From Treponema medium (lineage in GTDB: Bacteria; Spirochaetota; Spirochaetia; Treponematales; Treponemataceae), in contig NZ_CP031393.1 of assembly GCF_017161265.1 (NCBI RefSeq), forward strand, positions 806,001 through 870,000: DNA of 64,000 nt. Direction: 5' to 3'. Made by a program: the position numbers and the translations under genes. How positions within the stretch are numbered: position 1 is the stretch's first letter; every line of letters starts with the position of its first letter. The notes below the pieces were generated by a model. It saw only the letters and a list, made by a program, of their open reading frames with translations, searched no databases and had not been told where the DNA came from. Below, in pieces: positions 52,506 to 61,046 of this stretch.

Positions 52506-53420
52506 TTAGGCAATGGAATCAGTAATAGGAATAACCGGGGCAAAGGCTGCTTGACAAATACGGGGATCAGTATGCACGTTCTGCAGTAAAGCTCCGATAT
52601 ACTGAATCGGTGTAGCAGAGGTAAACACCGCTCCTTCATCGTACAGCAGCACTGTCTTTTTGTAAGGACTCAGTGAAGATGCAAAAGCGCCGCCGATTTT
52701 ACCGGTACGTAAAAAGAGTTCTGCACACAGTTCTGTAATACCGGCTGCATCCGGCACCACAAAGGGGGCAAGCGCCATATATCGGCTGCTGTTGGTATGA
52801 GGCTTCACCGATTCAAGAGTGCCGCTCAGTGATATTTTCCCCTTCCCAATAGAAGCGTCCGCTCCATATCCGTTTTCAAATGCCCATGTTAACAGTTGTG
52901 TGAGCCGCTCAGGTGAAAAAGATGAAAGAATATACATATCAAAGAACGAATGCGATGCCCATAGTTCGGTTGCTGTGTAGAGATTTCCTTCCATAACGGT
53001 ACTACTGTAGCGGTCGATGCTATTATGCATACGTGTATCGCTGGTAAAATACGGCTGCTTGACCGTATGAGACTCCGGCTTGGATGCTCCAGCCATAAGC
53101 GGATGTGTGGTACCGGAAAGATATTCAGAGGCAACAGCATACCGTTGTTTTTTTTGCTTTTTTATATCCGCATACTTTGTCAGTGAAAGCATTTCCGTCC
53201 GCTTCCGCGGTGCAGGATAGGGTTTGCACAAGTACCCCGCGGGAAATGCTGATGAGACAATAAGATTCGGCGCTCGTTTTGCTTCTTCCAAAAAAGCCGT
53301 TATAGCCTGCTCCCCCTCATGCACCGCGATTCCCCAGGCGATATGCCCCCATATTGTGTCGCCTTTAAGACTGGTAACCAAAGAAGACTCAAGCCTTAGT
53401 GTCTGTTTATACAGCTCCAT
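52506..53420 (-). CDS. csm4: Csm4, type III-A RAMP subunit
   Basis: A 304-residue RAMP protein that binds the 5' handle of crRNA and contacts Cas10. Features are SLKGDTIWGHIAWGIAV near the N-terminus, FPAGYLCKPYPAPRKR in the middle, and the Gly-rich YGADASIGKGKISLSG loop typical of Csm4. Length and order (between csm3 and csm5) are as expected. It begins 11 bp after csm3. Confidence 0.9.
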   Translation of the reverse strand: MELYKQTLRLESSLVTSLKGDTIWGHIAWGIAVHEGEQAITAFLEEAKRAPNLIVSSAFPAGYLCKPYPAPRKRTEMLSLTKYADIKKQKKQRYAVASEYLSGTTHPLMAGASKPESHTVKQPYFTSDTRMHNSIDRYSSTVMEGNLYTATELWASHSFFDMYILSSFSPERLTQLLTWAFENGYGADASIGKGKISLSGTLESVKPHTNSSRYMALAPFVVPDAAGITELCAELFLRTGKIGGAFASSLSPYKKTVLLYDEGAVFTSATPIQYIGALLQNVHTDPRICQAAFAPVIPITDSIA

Positions 53421-53431
53421 CGCACGATCCC

Positions 53432-54127
53432 TTAGTTTTTACGGCTATCCGCATAGATATCAACGCTATTTCCGCTTTCGTCTTGCAGTTCAGCAAATAC
53501 GATTCTGCCGTTACCGCGAGAACCGCCTCCGCCAAGATAATCGTTTTCCAACAGCTGTAAGCCCTTGCATACGACTGTTTTAAAATACTCTTCATCTCGT
53601 TTTCCGCTATCGCCGTCGTCAATAACTCGATAGACCAGCTCAAACCGGAATCGGATACCCGGGACTACCCGTTCAATCGGGCGAGGATTAGCTGCTGCAG
53701 TAATACGGTTCAAACTATTTTCACTTTTTTCTTCGATAATCGGCTTACCGTTTTTGAATTTTTCTGCATCGTCTTCATGCAGCACTGCATCACGGACAAT
53801 TAAGCGGGTCGGACCGCGCTTTTTTGCATCGTCATTATTTTTTTTGCTATTTGCACTTCCAAATACGCGGCATATCTCACAGGTAGACGAACCGCAACTA
53901 CAAGGTTTTCCATCATTCGGCGTTACTTTATTAAACTGCCATTCGAGCAGCGCCCGCATTTTTCCCTTTAATGATGAACCGGGAATATACGGCTCACGTG
54001 TCATTGGATTTCTGATAATCGGGTTATCCATCCCCCCTATTTCAACCTTATCGTTGCCGGCGCCAATATGTAGACCGGTTTTTACAATGATTAATCCTGT
54101 CAATTTTTTTTGCGCAATCTGTTTCAT
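53432..54127 (-). CDS. csm3: Csm3, backbone RNase subunit
   Basis: A 231-residue RAMP protein forming the helical backbone of the complex. GLHIGAGNDKVEIGGMDNPI includes the catalytic Asp (about residue 34) that cuts target RNA at 6-nt steps. PGSSLKGKMRALLEW follows, then a Cys cluster (CSCGSSTCEICRVFG), and a C-terminal GGGGSRGNGR loop. All expected features are intact, so RNA target cleavage should be preserved. Confidence 0.93.
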   Translation of the reverse strand: MKQIAQKKLTGLIIVKTGLHIGAGNDKVEIGGMDNPIIRNPMTREPYIPGSSLKGKMRALLEWQFNKVTPNDGKPCSCGSSTCEICRVFGSANSKKNNDDAKKRGPTRLIVRDAVLHEDDAEKFKNGKPIIEEKSENSLNRITAAANPRPIERVVPGIRFRFELVYRVIDDGDSGKRDEEYFKTVVCKGLQLLENDYLGGGGSRGNGRIVFAELQDESGNSVDIYADSRKN

Positions 54128-54142
54128 CAGTCAATCTCCTTC

Positions 54143-54643
54143 CTAGTTTTTAGGGGCGTTTTCATAATAGAAACCGCAAACCGCTTCGAATAATGAAATA
54201 AATACGCGGTAGTCCTGCTCATCGTGTATTAAATCGATGCAATCACTGATAAAGGATGCGAAGTTTTTATAATAGTCCTCAACATATTTTCCCTTGTCTT
54301 TCACTGCACGGGCAACAGCATAGCGTATTTTTGACTTCATCATTTTGATATACGGCAGTTCTTTTTCCCAATTTTTTTCATCTGCATCCAATAACTGTTC
54401 AAACCGTTTTGCTTCGTCATACATACGGCGTAATTGTGTATATGATACGCCATCTTTTTTATTACCAAAAGAAACTGCTATTTTCTCAGCCACAGCGTCA
54501 AATAAATCAGACCGAATCACTTTATCAGCAGTGTTGTTATCCGCAGTTTTATAAAATGTTTTGATAGAGACCTTTTCCGGAATAGGATCAATCGGTTTAT
54601 TCTTATCATATTGATTTGGATAGGCTCCATAACCTTTTGCCAT
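54143..54643 (-). CDS. csm2: Csm2, small subunit
   Basis: A 166-residue protein, helical in its C-terminal 120 residues (SYTQLRRMYDEAKRFEQLLD, KMMKSKIRYAVARAVKD), as in Csm2. The N-terminal 40 residues are polar and less conserved. Csm2 forms the inner ridge against the Csm3 backbone and helps hold target RNA. Gene order and size support the call; sequence alone is weakly diagnostic for this family. Confidence 0.85.
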   Translation of the reverse strand: MAKGYGAYPNQYDKNKPIDPIPEKVSIKTFYKTADNNTADKVIRSDLFDAVAEKIAVSFGNKKDGVSYTQLRRMYDEAKRFEQLLDADEKNWEKELPYIKMMKSKIRYAVARAVKDKGKYVEDYYKNFASFISDCIDLIHDEQDYRVFISLFEAVCGFYYENAPKN

Positions 54644-54646
54644 ATA

Positions 54647-56926
54647 TTATACTCCTTCTTCAGTAGATTTTCTGTTTGCATACAACGCATAGCTTGCCGC
54701 TATCCGTGCTTTTAATATCGAATCGGCAGTACCGAATGATAAAAAGAGATTTTTGAGTGTAGCGTTTTCATCCTTAATGGTGCGGGCAACGGTATAGCGA
54801 AAGTTACTCCGCCAAACCATTTCGCGGACATTGCCGTTCCGCACTTGTTTTTCCCGATTTGCAAAACCGATGAGTTTATACACAGGAGCTGTACCAAGTT
54901 TCTCATCATTCATGTATTGTGCCAGCTGTTCTCCATAACCGAGATAGGTATGGAAGTCTTCCCATGAAACGGAAGTATCAAAAACGGTAACGGCATTTTT
55001 CGTTACAAGACCAACCTGTACTGCCCGATCGCCGTTAAAGTCTTTTGATAATTCCAGCTGTTCTTCCGCTGTTTCGGCAATATTCCGTACAGGTAGCGAA
55101 GGGAAAGCCAATACCAGTCCTCCTGAAAGGGTAACGGAGGGATTATTATTCGTAAGTTTTTGCAGCTCCTGCCGGAAATCGTAGGCAAAATGTAAAACAA
55201 CATCCCATGCACCGAGTACACAGAGGTCATCACCGCCTGAAAAGACGGTATAAATTTTATTGTTATAATAAGGATGTTGTTCGACGAAATACGCATAGTA
55301 GGTAGAGAAAAAATAATGCAAGATACGGCTCATTTCCGCATAGCGGGCAAGCGACATACGTGCTCCAAGCGATGAGGTAAAAACCAGACCGAGATTATCA
55401 ATGTCAGCTTTAAACATTGCAAGCTTCCGATTCCCGGCGGAATCTTTCACGATATCCTCAAACATTTTAATCGTACCGTCTTTTTCTTTTGGTGCGGTAT
55501 ACGGTAAGTTGATACGGGGTAAGCCAGCCTGAAATTTATTGATAATATACGTTACACTCTGCGCATCGGTATTACGCTGCTGTTTTTCGTGTGACACTTC
55601 AACTAATTGTTCAAATGATGCCATATCTTTTAATCGGTCACTATGAAAAACAACCCCGCCGGTTTTTACTAAGCGTTCCCCGATCTTTTTTAAGCTATCA
55701 CAGTGCTTACATATTGGTCTATCACCGTCAAGACCGGATGCAGGATGCACACCGCAAAAAGCACATTCACCGTTTTTCTGTAGATCATCATACAGGGAAC
55801 TCAGCACAGCCCCATGTTTTGTGAGCGCTTTTTGCATTTTACGCTGTTTGCACTCTTCGGCATTGTAGCCTACTTCGTTAATACTGCGGAGGATATGCTC
55901 CTTATCTATATCCAATGCTGAAAGTTCAACCCCATTTGAAAGAATAAAAAACAGCTTACCGGCAAATTCTTTTAAAAAATAGGTTTCCAAATGTTCTTGT
56001 AATGCTTCGATATGCCTCAGCGTTTTATCGGTGTTATGCACTAATAACAGGAATTTTCCGCCCGCAGTCGTGATGATATTAGCACTTGTCAATGCAAAAT
56101 CTTCTATTATATAGTCTGCACATACTTCGCTCAGCGCCCAAAGCTGAAAACTGCGTGCACGTAACAGTTTTGCATTATTTTTTGGTATTTGTAAATCGAA
56201 AATATATTTTTGAATACCGGACATATCGCCATTGATAAGCCGAAATTTTTTAGCAGCGGTATCATAAAGAGCATTTTCAGTGCAGGCTCCGGTTTCAGTA
56301 TGATAGCGATAGAGCGCTGCAGCAAAGGCAGCCGTCAATTTTGCATGCTGAAAAAGGCTAATATCTTGTTCATCCTGATCCGAGGCTGGAATACACCACC
56401 AGTATTGTTCTAACAGAGACACAAGTGCCGGTAAAAACTGCCGAAATGACAGTCCTTTTAGCTTTTTAAAATCGGCACGGAATTGTGTCCAGTGTTGTTT
56501 ATATTCTTCCTGAGTAGCTTTCGCTGATGTTGATGGTAAGATTGCAGCTTCTTCTAATGGCTGCAGCCTATTAAAGGCTTTCACCGGTGCCCCTTTTTCG
56601 CTCAGATGCAAAGTAGTAAGGATATTAATCAATGGAACAGCCCGTTCCTCACCTCGATGGGATTGCTGTTTTGAAACAGCTTCCGGATTTATTTTGGAAT
56701 CAGACAGTCCCAAACTTAATCGGCAGCTGTACGCAATCAGCTGCTGAGTAAATGCGAGAGATGTATCTTCCGGTACAGTCTGTTGTGATGCTAATGTAAT
56801 AACCACACCGGCATCCAATTCCGGCGGTAAACAATCCTGTATTGCTCCTAAAAGCTCTACCGATCCGGCATTATACAACCATGCAGCTAATACTACTTCT
56901 TTAAACTGATCGCTCATATATTTCAT
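54647..56926 (-). CDS. cas10: Cas10/Csm1 with active cyclase motif but degenerate HD domain
   Basis: A 759-residue Cas10. The palm domain has SGGDDLCVLGAWD, the GGDD motif that makes cyclic oligoadenylates. A zinc-binding four-Cys segment, CAFCGVHPASG then CKHCDSL, sits near residues 390-430. In the N-terminal HD region, where active proteins read LLHDIGK, this one reads AWLYNAGS, so both His and Asp are replaced; the later ADxLS motif is also changed (YSCRLSLG). Single-strand DNase activity is probably lost. I prefer the ATG at 56926 (AAAGGG site upstream) over 56995, which overlaps cas2. Confidence 0.92.
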   Translation of the reverse strand: MKYMSDQFKEVVLAAWLYNAGSVELLGAIQDCLPPELDAGVVITLASQQTVPEDTSLAFTQQLIAYSCRLSLGLSDSKINPEAVSKQQSHRGEERAVPLINILTTLHLSEKGAPVKAFNRLQPLEEAAILPSTSAKATQEEYKQHWTQFRADFKKLKGLSFRQFLPALVSLLEQYWWCIPASDQDEQDISLFQHAKLTAAFAAALYRYHTETGACTENALYDTAAKKFRLINGDMSGIQKYIFDLQIPKNNAKLLRARSFQLWALSEVCADYIIEDFALTSANIITTAGGKFLLLVHNTDKTLRHIEALQEHLETYFLKEFAGKLFFILSNGVELSALDIDKEHILRSINEVGYNAEECKQRKMQKALTKHGAVLSSLYDDLQKNGECAFCGVHPASGLDGDRPICKHCDSLKKIGERLVKTGGVVFHSDRLKDMASFEQLVEVSHEKQQRNTDAQSVTYIINKFQAGLPRINLPYTAPKEKDGTIKMFEDIVKDSAGNRKLAMFKADIDNLGLVFTSSLGARMSLARYAEMSRILHYFFSTYYAYFVEQHPYYNNKIYTVFSGGDDLCVLGAWDVVLHFAYDFRQELQKLTNNNPSVTLSGGLVLAFPSLPVRNIAETAEEQLELSKDFNGDRAVQVGLVTKNAVTVFDTSVSWEDFHTYLGYGEQLAQYMNDEKLGTAPVYKLIGFANREKQVRNGNVREMVWRSNFRYTVARTIKDENATLKNLFLSFGTADSILKARIAASYALYANRKSTEEGV

Positions 56927-56996
56927 TAACCCTTTCTTTCCATTATGGAGCCGATTCTCTAAGCTGTCAAGAAAAACTATCGCAACATATTTCACA

Positions 56997-57287
56997 CTAT
57001 AACATCATACACGAGTCCTGCATTGGATCACTTGAACCTGCCAAGCCGCAGATTTTCCGTTTTCCCCTATCACAGGCACAGATGGGGAGAATCAGAATCG
57101 TATCATCATCACGGATAATAGCGTTGAGCCGTTTTTCTAGTTGAGCCATCGTATCTGCTGTTATATGCGCTTCAAATATTGACTTTTGCAACCGCCACGC
57201 ATAGGATGAGATACACTTTGCAACACGAGCTAAACGGCGAGGATGGCGAATATCATACGCAATAAGCCAGTAGCGTTCTTCTTGCAT
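56997..57287 (-). CDS. cas2: Cas2-family protein (second copy)
   Basis: A 96-residue Cas2-like protein. It has LIAYDIRHPRRLARVAKCIS (YDI with Asp) and LQKSIFEAHI, the ferredoxin-like pattern of Cas2, and a Cys-rich tail. Cas2 dimers bridge two Cas1 dimers to insert spacers. It follows the first cas2 by 1 bp and differs strongly from it, so this is not a recent duplication; one may be structural and the other redirected to another role. Confidence 0.85.
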   Translation of the reverse strand: MQEERYWLIAYDIRHPRRLARVAKCISSYAWRLQKSIFEAHITADTMAQLEKRLNAIIRDDDTILILPICACDRGKRKICGLAGSSDPMQDSCMML

Positions 57288-57288
57288 A

Positions 57289-57564
57289 TTAGAGCATGAA
57301 ATACGGGATTTCCAACGGACACGGGGGTTTTCCCAATACCTTTATCCCTTGTACACAAGTGTGGCATACCGGATAAATATGAAGACTGTCGCATTCCGGA
57401 TCGATAAGCGCAGAGAGCTGGTCAAACACATCGTCTAAGTGGGCAGGAACAAGCTCACAAGAAAAGAGAGAGTGCTGTATACGGGTACCGATATTTTCGA
57501 GCAGCTGTGCCGTTTTAGTGCGTGCATCGGTATCACTAATATCGTACGCAATATAGTAGATCAT
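57289..57564 (-). CDS. cas2: Cas2-family protein (first copy, next to cas1)
   Basis: A 91-residue Cas2 with IAYDISDTDARTKTAQLLEN and RIQHSLFSCEL, the standard family N-terminal strand and helix. It overlaps the cas1 stop by 4 bp (ATGA), as in most cas1-cas2 pairs, and is the more canonical of the two copies. Confidence 0.9.
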   Translation of the reverse strand: MIYYIAYDISDTDARTKTAQLLENIGTRIQHSLFSCELVPAHLDDVFDQLSALIDPECDSLHIYPVCHTCVQGIKVLGKPPCPLEIPYFML

Positions 57565-58622
57565 TTGAAATAGTACGGTGTATACGGCTGCTGACCGTTC
57601 AGCATATTTTTGTATACGGTAATTTGCTTAAAAATCAGTTCGTTATACGATATTCTTTTTTTCTTACCTCCTGAAAAAGCGAGCTTATTCATCTTTTCTT
57701 GAAAAGCAGCAATGACTTTTTTTAATCCCTCTTCTGTAAGGAGCACCGCTTCGGTAATCTTTTGCTCACTTTGTTCTAATTCACAGGGGTAATCGGAGCT
57801 ATCGGGAGAAAAGTCAGCACATTCAAAATCTTCCGGTTTGAGCATACCGAGATTAAATAGTGCACAACAGAGCGTATCTGCAATAGCTGTCCGTAATTCT
57901 TCCACAAGGTCGAACGCCAATGCAGCTGCTCCGTATGCATTGGCATGCAGTGTTCCCACCATCGGATCCAGTCCTTGAGTTTCTAAAACAGTGTGTATTT
58001 TTGTTGTTAAAACAGTATACAGAAAACTTAATACAGCATTGACGTTGGATCGAGGCGGATTTTTAGTACGGTTTGGAAATTCTGCCCATAAAGGCTTAAT
58101 ATTATATCGAAATACACTGAAATACCACTTTGACGCATTTCCTTCAATACCGCGTAATGATTCAAGAGAGGTTATGGCTTCGGCTTTTTCGATAAGCTGT
58201 TTGATCCTTGTAATAGCCGTTTGTATTTCTGCATCTACTTCTGTTGTTTTTCTTTTAATACGCTGCATAAAAGACAGTTGATTTTTTATTTTACCGATAA
58301 CAATCCCCTTTGCGACCTGCAGCGTTTGTGCCGGATTATCCATGAGCCGATATTGCTGTTGCCGCAAAAACACATTTTTGTTATTTGCATAGACAAGCCG
58401 CGCATTAAAATAGCCATTGGTAGAAATAAAACTCACCGGTATTCTATATTTCGAAAGCATCCTCAACGCATCGCCGCTTATCGAAACTTTACCGATGAGC
58501 ATAAGCTGTTCCACCTTAAAAGGGAATAATACTTGTGTTGTGCCGTCCGGCTTGGAAAAGATGAGCGTTTCATCCCGTTTTCCGAGCTTTCCTACATTGG
58601 ACAAAATATACACATCTGACAT
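57561..58622 (-). CDS. cas1: CRISPR-associated integrase Cas1
   Basis: A 353-residue Cas1. The N-terminal beta domain starts VYILSNVGKLGKRDETLIF. The catalytic residues appear in SLRGIEGNASKWYF (Glu), TLHANAYGAAAL (His) and FDLVEELRTAI (Asp and Glu). It integrates new spacers together with Cas2. It is the first gene of the leftward cas operon. The ATG lies 8 nt after a TATACT -10 box and has no ribosome-binding site. Confidence 0.95.
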   Translation of the reverse strand: MSDVYILSNVGKLGKRDETLIFSKPDGTTQVLFPFKVEQLMLIGKVSISGDALRMLSKYRIPVSFISTNGYFNARLVYANNKNVFLRQQQYRLMDNPAQTLQVAKGIVIGKIKNQLSFMQRIKRKTTEVDAEIQTAITRIKQLIEKAEAITSLESLRGIEGNASKWYFSVFRYNIKPLWAEFPNRTKNPPRSNVNAVLSFLYTVLTTKIHTVLETQGLDPMVGTLHANAYGAAALAFDLVEELRTAIADTLCCALFNLGMLKPEDFECADFSPDSSDYPCELEQSEQKITEAVLLTEEGLKKVIAAFQEKMNKLAFSGGKKKRISYNELIFKQITVYKNMLNGQQPYTPYYFK

Positions 58623-58630
58623 ATATCTTT

Positions 58631-58659
58631 AGTATAGCACAGGCTATTGCTGCTGTCAT
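58631..58659 (-). promoter_or_regulatory. cas operon promoter
   Basis: On the minus strand ATGACA (58659-58654), 17 bp, TATACT (58636-58631), then 8 nt to the cas1 ATG at 58622. Leaderless translation is expected. Confidence 0.65.
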
Positions 58660-59088
58660 TGAGTATTTTATTTGCATAGAGGCGACATTCCTTACGCTAT
58701 TCCGCACCATAGTATAGCAATGAGCAAACATCTATATGGATACTTTGTGTGTATGTGTATTAACCTCCTCTATTTTCACACGGCTGGCGAAAAAACTCTT
58801 TAAACAATAATTTCTGTTTTTTCTGCTTGCCCTTTCTAAAGGAGGTGTGATAGAATAAAGACATAGGTTTTAACTGCTTTTTGACAAAATCGCAAACCTC
58901 TAAAAAGTGCCCAAAACCCGCTTTTTAGGGGTAGGTTTGCGAAAATATATAAGTCTTTATTATCACAATGATTACAGGATTCATTATGTCTATTTTTTCT
59001 ATTTTTTTAGGGATCGCCCTCGTTTTACCAGAGGTTTTCGAAAACATCTTTTTAAGTCAATACCTCACCAATCCTTACCCCGCGCGCT
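58660..59088 (+). promoter_or_regulatory. CRISPR leader region with a long nested inverted repeat
   Basis: This AT-rich gap between cas1 and the first repeat has no credible gene. It holds a nested inverted repeat: TGTGATAGAATAAAGAC (58846-58862) pairs with GTCTTTATTATCACA (58953-58967), and inside it GCAAACCT + CTAAAAAG (58892-58907) pairs with CTTTTTAGG + AGGTTTGC (58921-58940). The array is transcribed rightward judging by the repeat end, so this is the leader side. Confidence 0.65.
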
Positions 59089-59705
59089 CTCTAAAAATCA
59101 GACCTGCTTTAAGGGATTAAGACTAATATAACCCCCTATAGTGTTTGTCTTATAGCTATCTCTAAAAATCAGACCTGCTTTAAGGGATTAAGACTAGATA
59201 TTGCTGCCAGAAGCTTTTTATAGATTCGCCTCACTCTAAAAATCAGACCTGCTTTAAGGGATTAAGACCATACGAAAATAAGGTTTGTTACATTTTGTCC
59301 TACTACTCTAAAAATCAGACCTGCTTTAAGGGATTAAGACAAATTTTATATTTCCTAATGTTCCTTTTGTTGAATAAACTCTAAAAATCAGACCTGCTTT
59401 AAGGGATTAAGACTTTTCGTCGCCGTTCAGCTTCTTGATGTGCTTTTTTTGCCTCTAAAAATCAGACCTGCTTTAAGGGATTAAGACAGGAATAACGCAG
59501 ACGTCAACATCGTCATTGTTTAGAAAGGCTCTAAAAATCAGACCTGCTTTAAGGGATTAAGACCGATAAGATAGTTGCGAACTCCTCTTGAAAGATATCC
59601 TACTCTAAAAATCAGACCTGCTTTAAGGGATTAAGACAAAATTCGAAGACGGTTTTACCTTTCAACATTTTATCGCTCTAAAAATCAGACCTGCTTTAAG
59701 GGATT
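59089..59705 (+). CRISPR. CRISPR array, nine repeats of 35 bp and eight spacers
   Basis: The repeat reads CTCTAAAAATCAGACCTGC followed by TTTAAGGGATTAAGAC. Repeats begin at 59089, 59160, 59234, 59306, 59379, 59453, 59529, 59603 and 59676; eight are identical and the ninth stops after GGATT at 59705. Spacers are 36, 39, 37, 38, 39, 41, 39 and 38 bp and all differ. The end ATTAAGAC fits an 8-nt crRNA 5' handle, so transcription is rightward from the leader at 58660-59088. The array is cut off by a hairpin element. Confidence 0.97.
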
Positions 59706-60107
59706 CTCTCAAGAGTGTACCTCCTTGTACACTCTTGAGGGCGAGTTTTTGCCAACGCAAAAACTCGCTGCTGCGTCGAACCACGCCCATCCGTGGGCGT
59801 TCTGAAACGGAGTTGCGCAAAAAGAATCACGGCTCAGCTTTTTTTAGAACAAACGACTGGAACCAAGGCGGGTTCCGCGTGGAACCAGCGGTGTCCGTGC
59901 CGCTACTGAAACGGAGCTGCGGAGAGGGAAAAGTTGGTAAGAAAAACTGGAAGGTTTGTCTTACATACAACAACATTCTGCTTTGAGGGGTAATTGTAAA
60001 GAGGGTATACAGGATATGCCCCCTCTTTACCCGTCATTTTTCTTTTTGGGGTTATAGGGGGCTTTTTCTTTTTATCGGAAAAAAAGAAAAAATCCCCTAA
60101 CCTTCTT
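59706..60107. repeat. Mosaic hairpin element, copy 1
   Basis: It starts in the ninth CRISPR repeat. It holds hairpin A (CTCAAGAGTGTAC with GTACACTCTTGAG, 59708-59739), hairpin B (GCGAGTTTTT with AAAAACTCGC, 59741-59768), hairpin C (ACGCCCATCCGTGGGCGT, 59783-59800) and another C-type stem (AGCGGTGTCCGTGCCGCT, about 59887). GTAAAGAGGG with CCCTCTTTAC (about 59996-60030) and a T-rich/A-rich stem around 60045-60100 follow. It ends at a CRISPR-repeat fragment (60108-60131). No gene is credible inside it. Confidence 0.85.
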
Positions 60108-60131
60108 AGACCTGCTTTAAGGGATTAAGAC
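60108..60131 (+). CRISPR. Isolated 3' fragment of the CRISPR repeat
   Basis: The last 24 bases of the repeat (AGACCTGCTTTAAGGGATTA then AGAC) stand between element copies 1 and 2. Confidence 0.9.
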
Positions 60132-60418
60132 AGCTCAAGGATGTACGTCCTTGTACATCCTTGAGCACGAGTTTTTGCGGGAGCAAAAACTCGCTGCTGC
60201 GTCGAACCACGCCCATCCGTGGGCGTTCTGAAACGGAGTTGCGCAAAAAGCATCACTACTCAGCTTTTTATTCAGAACCAAGTTTTGGAACTAAGGAGGG
60301 TTCTTAGGGAAGATTGCTGCGCCGGCTCGCAATTTACCTAAGTCGCCGTTTTTCTTTTTGGGGTTATAGGGGGACTTTTCTTTTTATCGAAAAAAAAGAA
60401 AATACCCCCTAAGTTTCT
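60132..60418. repeat. Mosaic hairpin element, copy 2
   Basis: Hairpin A here is CTCAAGGATGTAC with GTACATCCTTGAG (60134-60165), a different stem from copy 1 but fully paired. Hairpins B and C follow. A stem of TTAGGGAAGATTGC with the partly complementary GCAATTTACCTAA replaces part of copy 1. It ends at the repeat fragment GACCTGCTTTAAGGGATT (60419-60436). Confidence 0.85.
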
Positions 60419-60436
60419 GACCTGCTTTAAGGGATT

Positions 60437-61025
60437 CTCTCAAGAGTGTACCTCCTTGTACACTCTTGAGGGCGAGTTTTTGCCAACGCAAAAACTCGCT
60501 ACTGCGTAGAACCACGCCCGTCCATGGGCGTTCTGAAACAGAGTTGCGCAAAAAGCACCACGGCTCAACTTTTTATTCAGAACCAAGTTTTGGAACCAAG
60601 GCGGGTTCTGCGTGGAACCACACCTGTCCGTGCCGCTACTGAAACGGAGTTTGCGAAAGAGGGAAAAGTTGGTAAGAAAAACCGAAAGGTTTGTCTTACA
60701 TACAATAACATTCTTCTTTGAGGGGTGTTTGTAAAGAGGGCATACAGGATATGTCAGGGATTCCGCATTATAAGCTTTTGTAGATAAAATTCAGTGAAAC
60801 CACTGCTATACGTAACAAAAAACCAAGTTTTTAATCGTAAAAAAGGCTTCATACCTTCAAGTGTAAAGACTTTTCTATGGTTTAGAACATAGATTTCATG
60901 TGTTTTTATTTATAATGCGGAATCCCTGCAGGATATGTCCCCTCTTTACCCGTCATTTTTCTTTTTGGGGTTATAGGGGACTTTTTCTTTTTATCGGAAA
61001 AAAAGAAAAAGACCCCTAACTTTCC
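60437..61025. repeat. Mosaic hairpin element, copy 3, carrying a MITE
   Basis: Closest to copy 1 in modules A, B, C and the GTAAAGAGGG region. Hairpin C reads ACGCCCGTCCATGGGCGT. It is interrupted by the 174-bp MITE at 60755-60928. It ends at the repeat fragment TCAGACCTGCTTTAAGGGAT (61026-61045, plus one T). Confidence 0.85.
60755..60928. mobile_element. MITE with ISAs1-type ends
   Basis: A 174-bp non-coding element with perfect terminal repeats CAGGGATTCCGCATTATA (60755-60772) and TATAATGCGGAATCCCTG (60911-60928), identical to those of the 18717-19974 IS. A perfect 10-bp target duplication CAGGATATGT flanks it (60745-60754, 60929-60938). The uninterrupted site exists in element copy 1 near 60009. 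It should be mobilised by the ISAs1-type transposase. Confidence 0.95.
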
Positions 61026-61046
61026 TCAGACCTGCTTTAAGGGATT

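Noticed and set aside
58907-59131. A 74-codon plus-strand frame over the CRISPR leader and first repeat
   Set aside because: It runs through the leader dyad and ends inside a CRISPR repeat, has no ribosome-binding site, and its peptide has no sensible composition.
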